This document shows, piece after piece, positions 6,788-14,414 of a DNA stretch of 23,467 bases. The number at the start of each line of letters is the position of its first letter. Positions within the stretch are counted from its first letter, which is position 1. The DNA is from Armatimonadota bacterium (GTDB lineage: Bacteria > Cloacimonadota > Cloacimonadia > Cloacimonadales > TCS61). Both the position numbers and the translations under genes were made by a program. The stretch lies in NCBI GenBank assembly GCA_030612605.1, contig JAUWNO010000002.1, forward strand, positions 1 to 23,467, given 5' to 3'. Below the pieces are notes generated by a model that did not search any database, was not told the DNA's origin, and saw only the letters and a list, made by a program, of their open reading frames with translations.

Positions 6788-7735
6788 TTATCGAAGCTTT
6801 TTTATGTAATAATTTTTCGCCTTTTTTCTTTTTAACAAAATGATCAATAATCCTGCAAATCCTGGTAGAATCATTAATATCAATCGATATATTAAAGCAG
6901 CAGAAAGAGATTGGCTTGTGCTTATTTCAATACTCTTAAATAAAAAAACAATTATAGCTTCATCAGAACCAATTCCATTCAATGTAAAGGGGGATAATCT
7001 TCCTAATGTAAGTATTGGAGAAACCATAAAAACAAATAATAAAGAAGGATTTGCTGAAATCATTTTGAAACTCAACCATAATATAGAATAGGTAAAAAGC
7101 CAACCTAATATGGATATTATAAATGCTCTAATTAGTAGTTGTTTTTCAAAATTAAAATTATTTAATACGATTTTTAAACTTATTTTTTCCTTAAATATTT
7201 TATTTGATACTTTATCGGCAAATTTAAGCATTTTCTCATTTCTCTTAATAATAAGAATAATAAAAAATGGAGAAAAAGCCATTAATGAAAATAATGGAAA
7301 GTAATAATTACCATAGAATATTCCTGAAAATATGCCTAAAAAAGCTATACTCGATATACCAAATATCTTATCATAAAGACTAATAGATACCATTCTCTCC
7401 TTTATTCCTGACCACATAAATCCAAAATAGCTTTTAGCTATATCTCCAGATTGTGCCGGCATAAAAATATTCAATGCAACACCAACTAATGTAATATTTA
7501 TTCCCATCTTTATATTAACCAATTTATCAACTTGTCCATAATTCATAAGATAATACCAGCGAAAAGCACGAATAAAGATTGATATAGGAATAATAACTGC
7601 TGCAATTAATAAATATTTATAATCAATCTCACTATTTATCTTTTGAATAATTTCAATATTTGTTGATTTCAATAAAACTAACAATATCAATATCGAAAAA
7701 GATATTTTAATTATTGTAAATATATATATTTTCAA
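6788..7735 (-). CDS. UPF0104 / LPG-synthase-TM family integral membrane protein (flippase-like)
   Basis: Protein of 315 residues with about eight membrane segments. Family marks: FIRAFRWYYLMNYG, VALNIFMPAQSGDIAKSYF (G.(A)LN...PA..GD..K), a KIFG segment, LSPFTLNGIGSDEAIIVFLF, and ALIYRLILMILPG. This large family includes the membrane half of lysyl-phosphatidylglycerol synthase and AglD-like proteins, and is often found in polysaccharide loci, where it is thought to flip or process lipid-linked sugars; the precise function here is not known. The start is the TTG at 7735: an in-frame TAA lies two codons upstream, no ATG occurs near the N-terminus, and TTAGG precedes it. A decayed aminotransferase gene lies immediately upstream. 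Confidence 0.75.
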   Translation of the reverse strand: MKIYIFTIIKISFSILILLVLLKSTNIEIIQKINSEIDYKYLLIAAVIIPISIFIRAFRWYYLMNYGQVDKLVNIKMGINITLVGVALNIFMPAQSGDIAKSYFGFMWSGIKERMVSISLYDKIFGISSIAFLGIFSGIFYGNYYFPLFSLMAFSPFFIILIIKRNEKMLKFADKVSNKIFKEKISLKIVLNNFNFEKQLLIRAFIISILGWLFTYSILWLSFKMISANPSLLFVFMVSPILTLGRLSPFTLNGIGSDEAIIVFLFKSIEISTSQSLSAALIYRLILMILPGFAGLLIILLKRKKAKNYYIKKLR

Positions 7736-7742
7736 ATTTTAC

Positions 7743-7868
7743 CTAAAATATTTTTTTAATTTGCTTATATAAACAAGAATTCTTTTCCTTCAATTCGGGA
7801 TAAAATGGTAAACTGATTGTAGAATTGCCCTTGTGTTTTTATAATCGCCTTTTTTATCAAAACCATAT
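7743..7868 (-). pseudogene. Relic of the C-terminus of a DegT/DnrJ/EryC1/StrS (PseC-like) sugar aminotransferase
   Basis: Two minus-strand frames carry consecutive pieces of the conserved end of DegT-family aminotransferases. FDKKGDYKNTRA (frame ending near 7825) matches the family YKKGDFPxAE motif, and after a frame change near 7820-7830, NSTISLPFYPEL then KEKNSCLYKQIKKIF and a TAG (7743-7745) matches the LSLPxYPxL...IKxxF tail. The PLP-binding body is absent. PseC-type enzymes transaminate UDP-4-keto sugars, so the locus may once have made an amino-dideoxy sugar. The third frame gives a possible 37-residue peptide (7765-7878) starting MINNMVLIKK with GGG before the ATG; it is probably chance. 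The upstream border is a sequence shared with the start of the PRPP-synthetase-like gene. Confidence 0.65.
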
Positions 7869-7921
7869 TATTAATCATTTTTCCCTGTTAACCTGAAATA
7901 ATCTTTCTCTTTTTGAATAAA

Positions 7922-8707
7922 TTATTCCTCATCCGGTTTCGGAGGTTCTTCCGGTTGTTGATATAGTTTAAAATACACGATACGATTATGCCTGAATTCC
8001 AATTCAACACCTTCATCGGTTAAGCTAGGAACTTCTCCGTGAGCATAAATTTGTAACTGTTTTGGATTTATTCCGGTTTTAACCAGATAATTATAAACCG
8101 AATTGGATCTTCGAGTGGACAGATCGATATTATAATCGTATGTACCACGCTCATCGCAATAACCATGAATAGCAAGAATATATGTTTTGTTTTTTTCTAA
8201 AATCTCAGTTATTTCATGAACTTTCCACTTCTCATCTTCCCTAAAATCATCCTTATCAAAATCGAAATAAATGATGGGAAAAGCATAAGGTATTCTTTGA
8301 ATAATCGGTATTTTTTCCACAATTATTCTATCCGGAATATCACCCTCTTCCTCTTCCAAATCCGCACTGATTTTTGGTTTAAAATCCATATAAATTGTCA
8401 TTTTATCTGGAATAGGAGGAATTCGCAGATAGATGTTTTGCGGAATTTGATTTGGATACATCGGTTCTGCTTTAATGTTTATCGATGTATCGTGAGCGTA
8501 CCATAAATCTGTTTTAATGGGTGTAATACCAAGATATTGGTCATCAATATAAATCTTTGCTTTTGTTGGCTGAGAACGTATTAAAATCCGGGCTTTATGC
8601 ACGCCTTTTGGAATTGTTTCAATTATATGAACTCGAGCGCAACCAATAAATGAATATAACAAAAGAATTAAAAAGAGTATTCTAAAAAAAATCTTATTTA
8701 TTTTCAT
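7922..8707 (-). CDS. Outer-membrane lipoprotein with PEGA and OmpA peptidoglycan-binding domains
   Basis: Protein of 261 residues. A signal peptide ends in a lipobox, SFIGC, with Cys23 as the acylation site. Residues about 38-75 (ILIRSQPTKAKIYIDDQYLG then TPIKTDL) are a PEGA domain; an acidic linker follows (DLEEEEGD); residues about 143-250 are an OmpA-like domain: IIYFDFDKDDFRED, ILAIHGYCDERGTYDYNIDL, STRRSNSVYNYLVKTGI, IYAHGE, with the Asp and Arg used to hold diaminopimelate. The C-terminus is Pro/Glu-rich. It probably tethers the outer membrane to peptidoglycan, perhaps near the export machine. GGAGA precedes the ATG. OmpA-like lipoproteins are not standard members of Wzx/Wzy clusters, so a role in assembly is an inference from position. 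Confidence 0.85.
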   Translation of the reverse strand: MKINKIFFRILFLILLLYSFIGCARVHIIETIPKGVHKARILIRSQPTKAKIYIDDQYLGITPIKTDLWYAHDTSINIKAEPMYPNQIPQNIYLRIPPIPDKMTIYMDFKPKISADLEEEEGDIPDRIIVEKIPIIQRIPYAFPIIYFDFDKDDFREDEKWKVHEITEILEKNKTYILAIHGYCDERGTYDYNIDLSTRRSNSVYNYLVKTGINPKQLQIYAHGEVPSLTDEGVELEFRHNRIVYFKLYQQPEEPPKPDEE

Positions 8708-8733
8708 TTTTTCTCCATTCTTCTATAATTATT

Positions 8734-9906
8734 TTATGGTAGATACAATTCTTTTAAAACGGCATCAACCGATTTTTCAGTTGCACTTCCCAAGTTATAT
8801 AGATATTTCGCAATCAGCTTCTCTTGTTTTTCTTTTTGTGTATCCAATTCATTTTTGATTTTAGTTTTTCTATTAATAACAAGGTCAAGATTTTTTTTCA
8901 GTTCTTCTAAAGAAGAAAAACAGAAGGCAAGGTCAATAATGTCTTTTTCAACTTCCGTGTGAATTTCATTTGCAAACCACTTATCATTTCTAAAAACAAA
9001 AACAGGTTTTTTTAAAATGCTAAATTCCAAAGCTGTAGTTGTACCAGTATCTGTTATCATTATATCGGAAAGAGGATAAAGTTCCTGGGTATTCGGTCTT
9101 TTAACCAGAACAACATTTTCAAATTTATCCTCCAATCTTTGTAAACGTTCTTCCCAGTTCATTTCTTTGTAATGAAAATAAATATAATTATGCGGTTTGA
9201 TAAGAACTTTACATCCAAACGAAACTAATATCTCGATTAATTCCTCATAAAAAAAGAAAAGAGAACCATGTGAATTCCAATGAGGTGCATAAAGCAAAAC
9301 AGGTTGATTCTCGATTTTATATATTTGTTTTAATTCCTCGGTTAAAGGATCTTGCTGCTTAAGAAGTATGTCAAGTTTTGGATATCCGGTATTATAAACT
9401 TTAGGCTTATTTTTTTTGCCCTTGTAAGCCCAGTTTATAAATTCATTAAATTGTGGTCCGATGGAGAAATGAATATCAAATCTATTAAGAACTTCTTTTT
9501 TAGGATAAAGCGGATACACTCCAGAGCCATGATAAGTCTCAACTGTCTTTGTTTTTAGCAATGATATCGGGAAATCAGGACCGTTGATATCTCCAGTAAT
9601 AAATAAATCAAAATTTATAAAGATTGAGATATTATGAGAAATGAGATATTTTCTTCTTACTTTTTTCAGTAAATATTTTTTAAGCCTTTTGTTTGGTTTC
9701 CAATACGAAAAAAAAACTCTAATCTTTTTATTATTACTAATCTCTTTATATGTCGATTGGAAAAGATCGAAATAATAATCATAATGCAAGTTGTAAACAA
9801 TGGTTTTGATCCCATGTAATTTGCAAAATATTATGACAATGCTATAATAGATAATCTTGAAAATAATTAAAGGATTCTTCAAAAATTCAATTAAAAATCT
9901 TACCAT
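8734..9906 (-). CDS. CDP-glycerol:poly(glycerophosphate) glycerophosphotransferase family protein (TagB/TagF-like)
   Basis: Protein of 390 residues with a hydrophobic amphipathic N-terminal stretch (11-33) followed by a GT-B-like body. Motifs: ETYHGSGVYPLYPKK (about 123-137, catalytic-type HGSG), NTGYPKLDIL, VLLYAPHW (203-210), VLIKPHN (234-240), and DIMITDTGTTTALEFSIL then KKPVFVF (281-305). In teichoic-acid makers these proteins add glycerol-phosphate or ribitol-phosphate from a CDP-polyol; in Gram-negative capsule loci relatives add polyol-phosphate groups to the glycan. No CDP-glycerol synthesis gene (tagD) is in the window, so the substrate is unproven. It starts one base after the flippase stop and so is coupled to it. 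Confidence 0.8.
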   Translation of the reverse strand: MVRFLIEFLKNPLIIFKIIYYSIVIIFCKLHGIKTIVYNLHYDYYFDLFQSTYKEISNNKKIRVFFSYWKPNKRLKKYLLKKVRRKYLISHNISIFINFDLFITGDINGPDFPISLLKTKTVETYHGSGVYPLYPKKEVLNRFDIHFSIGPQFNEFINWAYKGKKNKPKVYNTGYPKLDILLKQQDPLTEELKQIYKIENQPVLLYAPHWNSHGSLFFFYEELIEILVSFGCKVLIKPHNYIYFHYKEMNWEERLQRLEDKFENVVLVKRPNTQELYPLSDIMITDTGTTTALEFSILKKPVFVFRNDKWFANEIHTEVEKDIIDLAFCFSSLEELKKNLDLVINRKTKIKNELDTQKEKQEKLIAKYLYNLGSATEKSVDAVLKELYLP

Positions 9907-9907
9907 A

Positions 9908-11455
9908 TTACAGTCTCAAACTTTTAAATGACATAACTGTTTCTTTTAACATTCTTTTGTCATTATGATTCATCACAATGAAATATCCTGTAATTAAATA
10001 GGAAATACCAGCTAATGAAGCAACACCTATAAGATTAAAAAATTTCCAGGATTCAATAGATATCTTTGAAATAAAGAATAATATTAGCAAAATAGGAATT
10101 ATCGAGTTGAATGCAATTGGAAAATAAATATTTGTAAAATACTGCCAGATTTTAATTTTACTGAACCTGCAAGCTGCTGGAAAAATAATGAAAACACTTA
10201 AAAAGACATTTGGAACTAAAGTACCCATCGCCACACCGATAACACCGAAAAGTAAAATAAACACAATACTGAGTCCAATGTTAATAACACTTTCAGCAGT
10301 TCCAACTACTGCCAGGAATTTATGTGATCCGGTCATAAGCAGCACATTAGCTGAACCGCTTCGAAAGATTATCAGAAAATACATCGATATGTTCATCAGA
10401 TAAGTAATTGTTAATATTTCAGGATCTGTAACTTCAAGCCAGATATAGAGAATCGGTTTTGCTAACAGAGTTAAAATAATAAAAAATATTGTGGTTATAA
10501 AAGTTATAAATTTATTACTATTAATAAGTATCTCTCCTAACCTTTCATGCTGACCATCTTTATAAAGAGAAGCAGCAATTGGACTTAGATTTCCCTGAAA
10601 TTGATTGGATAGTTGCGCTAATATCCAGGCAAGTCTGGAGCCAATTTGATATATTGCCACTGAGCTAAGACCAAGCATGGCACCCACAATAATTTGATCG
10701 GTTTTGTAGATTATCATATTTGCAAACATAACAATATAAGCAAAAAAGCTGAAACCCACAAGCTCTTTTAATAAACTGAAATCAAAATATTTAACAGAGA
10801 TTTTCAGCTTTGGAATAAGTTTCAATGTAATCATTGCTAAAGCTAAATGAGATAAAAAGATAACACAAACGGAATAAACAGCCAACATTAAAAGACCATA
10901 ACCAAACTTGAAAATCAGGAATATCCCTAAAAAGTTTACAAATATTGCAATGAGTCTAACAATATTTCTTATGTAGATTTTATTTAAACCAATGAGAATC
11001 TCATTAAAAACACCTGTAGGAAAAGCGAAAGCTATCAAAATTCCGAAAAACAAGAATACTTTTTGATAGTAAGCTATATCTGCTCCTTCCGGAAATTTAA
11101 AAATAAAAGCTAAGTTGGCTTTAAGAATAATAGTGGCAATAATTATGAAAACCGACATTACAGAGTATGAGAAAATTATTGTGCTGAGTTGCCGGTTGTA
11201 GAGATCATATTCATGAGTAACGGATACCTCTGCTGTAATTTTTTTGGCTGACGTACCAAATCCGAAATCCAGAAGAAGTGAATATCCAAATATTGACCAA
11301 ATCAATGCCCAGAAACCGTAGGAAGCTTTGCCAAGACCCAGAAAGAGTAACCTGGTAATAAATATCTGGGTAACAAACTTTGCCACAACCAGAACATAAT
11401 TGGCAAATGTATTTATTAAAACTATTTTTTTAAGATTTTGTTTTTCAGGTTTCAT
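9908..11455 (-). CDS. Wzx-type polysaccharide flippase (MOP superfamily)
   Basis: Protein of 515 residues with about 12-14 membrane segments and no sizeable soluble domain. The N-terminal pattern KKIVLINTFANYVLVVAKFV, with TRLLFLGLGKASYGFW and LLLDFGFGTSAKK just after, is typical of O-antigen/teichoic-acid flippases, as is the conserved IYKTDQIIVGAMLGLSSVA later. It would move the undecaprenyl-diphosphate-linked repeat unit across the inner membrane. There is no strong ribosome site before the ATG. The preceding gene ends 42 bases upstream, and that gap contains a 16-base AT palindrome. Confidence 0.88.
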   Translation of the reverse strand: MKPEKQNLKKIVLINTFANYVLVVAKFVTQIFITRLLFLGLGKASYGFWALIWSIFGYSLLLDFGFGTSAKKITAEVSVTHEYDLYNRQLSTIIFSYSVMSVFIIIATIILKANLAFIFKFPEGADIAYYQKVFLFFGILIAFAFPTGVFNEILIGLNKIYIRNIVRLIAIFVNFLGIFLIFKFGYGLLMLAVYSVCVIFLSHLALAMITLKLIPKLKISVKYFDFSLLKELVGFSFFAYIVMFANMIIYKTDQIIVGAMLGLSSVAIYQIGSRLAWILAQLSNQFQGNLSPIAASLYKDGQHERLGEILINSNKFITFITTIFFIILTLLAKPILYIWLEVTDPEILTITYLMNISMYFLIIFRSGSANVLLMTGSHKFLAVVGTAESVINIGLSIVFILLFGVIGVAMGTLVPNVFLSVFIIFPAACRFSKIKIWQYFTNIYFPIAFNSIIPILLILFFISKISIESWKFFNLIGVASLAGISYLITGYFIVMNHNDKRMLKETVMSFKSLRL

Positions 11456-11479
11456 ATTTATTTATTAGGAAACAACTCG

Positions 11480-11495
11480 TTAATAATATTATTAA
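11480..11495. repeat. 16-base perfect AT palindrome
   Basis: TTAATAATATTATTAA reads the same on both strands. It lies in the gap between the 140-residue membrane protein (stop 11498-11500) and the flippase start. There is no T-run, so it is unlikely to stop transcription; it may be a protein-binding site or chance in AT-rich DNA. Confidence 0.3.
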
Positions 11496-11497
11496 GG

Positions 11498-11920
11498 TTA
11501 TTTTCCAATCAGCCCTCTTATAAATTCTGTTACGTGTTCAGCCGGCAGGATATCTACACCAGATAGACTCTTGAGCGTATAAAGCAATATTACGAAAGTG
11601 ACAATCATACCGATACCAATTACAAAATAAATAATTAAACGGAAAACCATTACTATCGCTCTATTACCTTTCTGGTCTGGAGTGATTTGGATATTTCTTC
11701 GTTGATCAATTCCGAAAATCAAAACAAAATACCAGCGTTTAAAGAACCAAAAGGTTAATCTCACATCTAAGATTTCTTTTCCAAAAGCTGGTGGAAGAAG
11801 CCGTTTAAGAACATTGCGAATTTCAGTTTTCTGTTCCCGATTCAAGGTTTTCTTAATCGTAGGATTGATATTTCCTAAGTAGCTTTTTTCCTCAAAATCC
11901 TTAGCTTTTCTATCGTACAT
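11498..11920 (-). CDS. Small membrane protein of unknown function, coupled to the O-antigen polymerase/ligase gene
   Basis: Protein of 140 residues. Residues 1-60 are polar and charged, with a segment NVLKRLLPPAFGKEILDVRL that precedes an aromatic stretch (TFWFFKRWYFVLIFGIDQRRN, 56-76). A single long hydrophobic run of about 28 residues (90-118) is the likely membrane anchor, followed by a short tail ending EFIRGLIGK. No enzyme motif was seen and no family is named with confidence. AAGGAGAG lies six bases before the ATG, and the start overlaps the previous gene by 11 bases, so the two are made together. A role as an accessory to the polymerase/ligase is possible but only inferred from this coupling. 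Confidence 0.75.
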   Translation of the reverse strand: MYDRKAKDFEEKSYLGNINPTIKKTLNREQKTEIRNVLKRLLPPAFGKEILDVRLTFWFFKRWYFVLIFGIDQRRNIQITPDQKGNRAIVMVFRLIIYFVIGIGMIVTFVILLYTLKSLSGVDILPAEHVTEFIRGLIGK

Positions 11921-13268
11921 AAGAAACTCTCCTTGTTTTACTCGTTTGCTTTGAATATCTTTTCTCGATTTTACTCATTGCAGCTATTAAAGCAAAAGCC
12001 ATCATCAATTGATAAAAATTATTCGTTTGTTTCAATACCCATTCCAATGAAGACTCCAGATAAATTCCCAGAAGTCCTCCCATCAATCCAATCGTATAAT
12101 AATGATAATCTGTCTTTTGAAATCTGTAGTAATTATAAAAATTTCTAAAATAGAAATAAAAAATTAAAATCAAAAACATAACCAGATTATACCATCCGGT
12201 TTCAGCAGCTATCATAAGATAAATAGTTTCGACACGTGCATGACGAGATTCTTCTGTAGTACCTTCAATATGGTCGCTGTAGTTATAGGGAGGATTCACC
12301 TTTATTCCCCAATTATTCAAACCTACTCCGAAGGTTTTGTCATCTGCCATTCTCACTGCTGCCTGAGCTAATAAAATACGTAAATTTGCTGAAGCAGTTG
12401 GAGCTGTTACAAACCTGACAATAATCGAATCGGCTGCTTTAGCCAGCATAGCGATCCCTGCTATCATCAATACAAAGGATATCCCAAGTTTTTTCGTTGA
12501 TAAACCTCCGGCAAATGAGAAAAACAGAACTATGCTGCTCGCAACCACAAAACTTGCCTGTCCTGCCCTTGAATAGCTCGAAATAACACTACCAATTCCT
12601 AATGCTAATATAAAAAGCCAGTAAGTAAGATTTATTTTTCTTTTTTTGTTCAAAACATAGGCAAAGACAATAGAGACGAAAATCATTAGGTACATAACCA
12701 TTGAGTTCTGATGCGGGAATGGACCAACGCAGTGAAAACGACCCTCAATATATTTTTGCTTCAAAACTAAGATACCAATAAAAAGAATAACTAATGATAT
12801 GGATTTCATTAAGAAATCCAGGTCTTTTAAATCTTTTATATAGTTGTAAATAACCCAGAAGTAGAAATACATTTTTATCATCGACCAAAGTTCAAAAGCA
12901 GAATACAGGTAGTTTTGAGAGTTTACTACTGATATTAAACTGAATAAGAAATATAAAAAATATAGTACGGACCCTGGAGGGATTAACCTGATACCGAACC
13001 TTCTCCTTCTATTAAGAACAACAAAAAAAATAACTAATGTAACTAAATCTACCATTCCAATCTCGAATCCCAGAGAAGTACCCTTATAAGTTTCATGAGA
13101 GAAGAAATTTATATCTTCCATTTGTGCTGTGAAAAAAATCATTAAAAAAAAGACGATTCTCTCAATAGTATGGTTTCTTACTGAAAGCACATAAGCTGCA
13201 GGAACTCCCAAGAATAGAGCAGCAAAGAAAACGAGATATTTTAAATTTGAAAGATATAGCTCTGTCAT
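11910..13268 (-). CDS. O-antigen polymerase/ligase family membrane protein (Wzy/WaaL-like)
   Basis: Protein of 452 residues with about 11-12 membrane segments. VISSYSRAGQASFVVASSIV matches the Wzy_C core (S.SR.....), and the long outside loop contains FGVGLNNWGIKVNPPYNYSD followed by RHARVETIYLMIAAETGWY, the place where ligases and polymerases carry the conserved G.G...(f)...H and E.G positions. It would polymerise repeat units or attach the chain to its acceptor on the outer face of the inner membrane; sequence alone does not separate the two. A weak AAG precedes the ATG. An 86-base gap upstream holds a possible promoter. Confidence 0.85.
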   Translation of the reverse strand: MTELYLSNLKYLVFFAALFLGVPAAYVLSVRNHTIERIVFFLMIFFTAQMEDINFFSHETYKGTSLGFEIGMVDLVTLVIFFVVLNRRRRFGIRLIPPGSVLYFLYFLFSLISVVNSQNYLYSAFELWSMIKMYFYFWVIYNYIKDLKDLDFLMKSISLVILFIGILVLKQKYIEGRFHCVGPFPHQNSMVMYLMIFVSIVFAYVLNKKRKINLTYWLFILALGIGSVISSYSRAGQASFVVASSIVLFFSFAGGLSTKKLGISFVLMIAGIAMLAKAADSIIVRFVTAPTASANLRILLAQAAVRMADDKTFGVGLNNWGIKVNPPYNYSDHIEGTTEESRHARVETIYLMIAAETGWYNLVMFLILIFYFYFRNFYNYYRFQKTDYHYYTIGLMGGLLGIYLESSLEWVLKQTNNFYQLMMAFALIAAMSKIEKRYSKQTSKTRRVSYVR

Positions 13269-13301
13269 CTTTATTTTCTTAAATATAAATTAATAAACAT
13301 T

Positions 13302-13329
13302 ATGATATCTACAATAAAATATGTTTCAA
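13302..13329 (-). promoter_or_regulatory. Candidate sigma-70-type promoter before the O-antigen polymerase/ligase gene
   Basis: On the minus strand TTGAAA (13324-13329) and TATCAT (13302-13307) are separated by 16 bases and lie about 34 bases before the ATG at 13268. This 86-base gap is among the longer non-coding stretches inside the cluster, so an internal promoter is plausible. Such matches are common in AT-rich DNA. Confidence 0.3.
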
Positions 13330-13354
13330 TTGTCGTATAATATTTGCATGATTC

Positions 13355-14404
13355 TTAATATTTTTCGATAGTTTCTTCATAATATTCCTTCATCATCCAA
13401 GTTGTTTGCACAGCCCTTAAAGCCGGCAGTATATTATTTATAATCCTATTGAAATTTGTAAGTGGATCTAAAGGTAGATAGACAATATCATTTGCTTTAA
13501 GAGGGAAATCCTGAATATCCCCTCTGAGAATAGCTTTCGTATCAATTTTAAAAATACGCGGATGATTCAAACCTCCTCTTAATACTATCACTTGAGAAGT
13601 AGGAACCACATCTTTGTATCCGCCAGCATAAATAATAACCTGCATCACTGTCATGTTTTCTTTGTAATATATTTCACCGGGCCCCATGATATTGCCTAAA
13701 ATATAAACAATCTGATTAATTAATGAAGGTATGTAGATGTAATCGCCATCTAAAAGAGGTATATTGTGCAGCATATTTCCTTTTCGGATTAATTCATACA
13801 AATCCACTGCCAGAACCCTGTTATCCCTTATCATATAAGCTGTCGTTAAATCAGCAGCTTCCACAGTGTTGCCATGAAAATATGCAGTAGCAAATCCACC
13901 GGCTTCAGCAATAACATCGGTTAGTCTCATATCGGTTTTGATTTCATAATTTCCCGGAGCAGCGATTTTTCCCATTATAGTAATATTAGCACTTTTCAAC
14001 TCTCTTGGTATCATAGATACTTTGGGATTATAAATATATTTTGAATATTTTTTTTCAATTAATGCAGCAGCTTCAGGAAGTGTAAGTCTGGAAATCTTTA
14101 CTTCACCAACGAGTTTTAAAGAGATCGTCCCATCCGGTTTCACTAATGTATTTGAAGTTAAGTAATCAGGTTCTTCTTCTACATATACATCAAATCTGTT
14201 TCCTGAACCAATTTTATACTCCTCAAACTCAACTCGCTGGAGCTCCATTAACTCTCCAACAACATCCGTTTCCTTTTGAAGAGCAACATGAATCTCTTCC
14301 ATATATTGCTTTGTGGCTTCAACTTTGCTTTCTTCTATCACTTTATTTCTTGAGCATTGCATCAAACTAATTCCCAAAAAAATAATAATCAGGATCTTTT
14401 TCAT
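13355..14404 (-). CDS. Wza-like polysaccharide export lipoprotein (Poly_export/SLBB)
   Basis: Protein of 349 residues. The short signal peptide ends LMQC (Cys17); Gln at -1 is unusual for a lipobox, so lipidation is likely but not certain. A coiled stretch (about 20-60) precedes the Poly_export domain (YKIGSGNRFDVYVEEEPDYL, TLVKPDGTISLKLVGEVKIS, LTLPEAAALIEKKYSKYI, PKVSMI). Two SLBB-type domains follow (ITIMGKIAAPGNYEIKTDMR with LTDVIAEAGGF, and VYILGNIMGPGEIYYKENMT with VMQVIIYAGGY). It should form the outer-membrane exit pore or its periplasmic part. The last 40 residues could supply the outer-membrane helix (NNILPALRAVQTTWMM). AAGG precedes the ATG, and it lies 10 bases after the Wzc-like gene, its usual partner. 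Confidence 0.9.
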   Translation of the reverse strand: MKKILIIIFLGISLMQCSRNKVIEESKVEATKQYMEEIHVALQKETDVVGELMELQRVEFEEYKIGSGNRFDVYVEEEPDYLTSNTLVKPDGTISLKLVGEVKISRLTLPEAAALIEKKYSKYIYNPKVSMIPRELKSANITIMGKIAAPGNYEIKTDMRLTDVIAEAGGFATAYFHGNTVEAADLTTAYMIRDNRVLAVDLYELIRKGNMLHNIPLLDGDYIYIPSLINQIVYILGNIMGPGEIYYKENMTVMQVIIYAGGYKDVVPTSQVIVLRGGLNHPRIFKIDTKAILRGDIQDFPLKANDIVYLPLDPLTNFNRIINNILPALRAVQTTWMMKEYYEETIEKY

Positions 14405-14414
14405 TTTAATAACC

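Noticed and set aside
7765..7878. 37-residue ORF starting MINNMVLIKK as a real small gene
   Set aside because: It reads through the aminotransferase relic in a third frame; the ribosome site is modest and nothing suggests selection on this frame.
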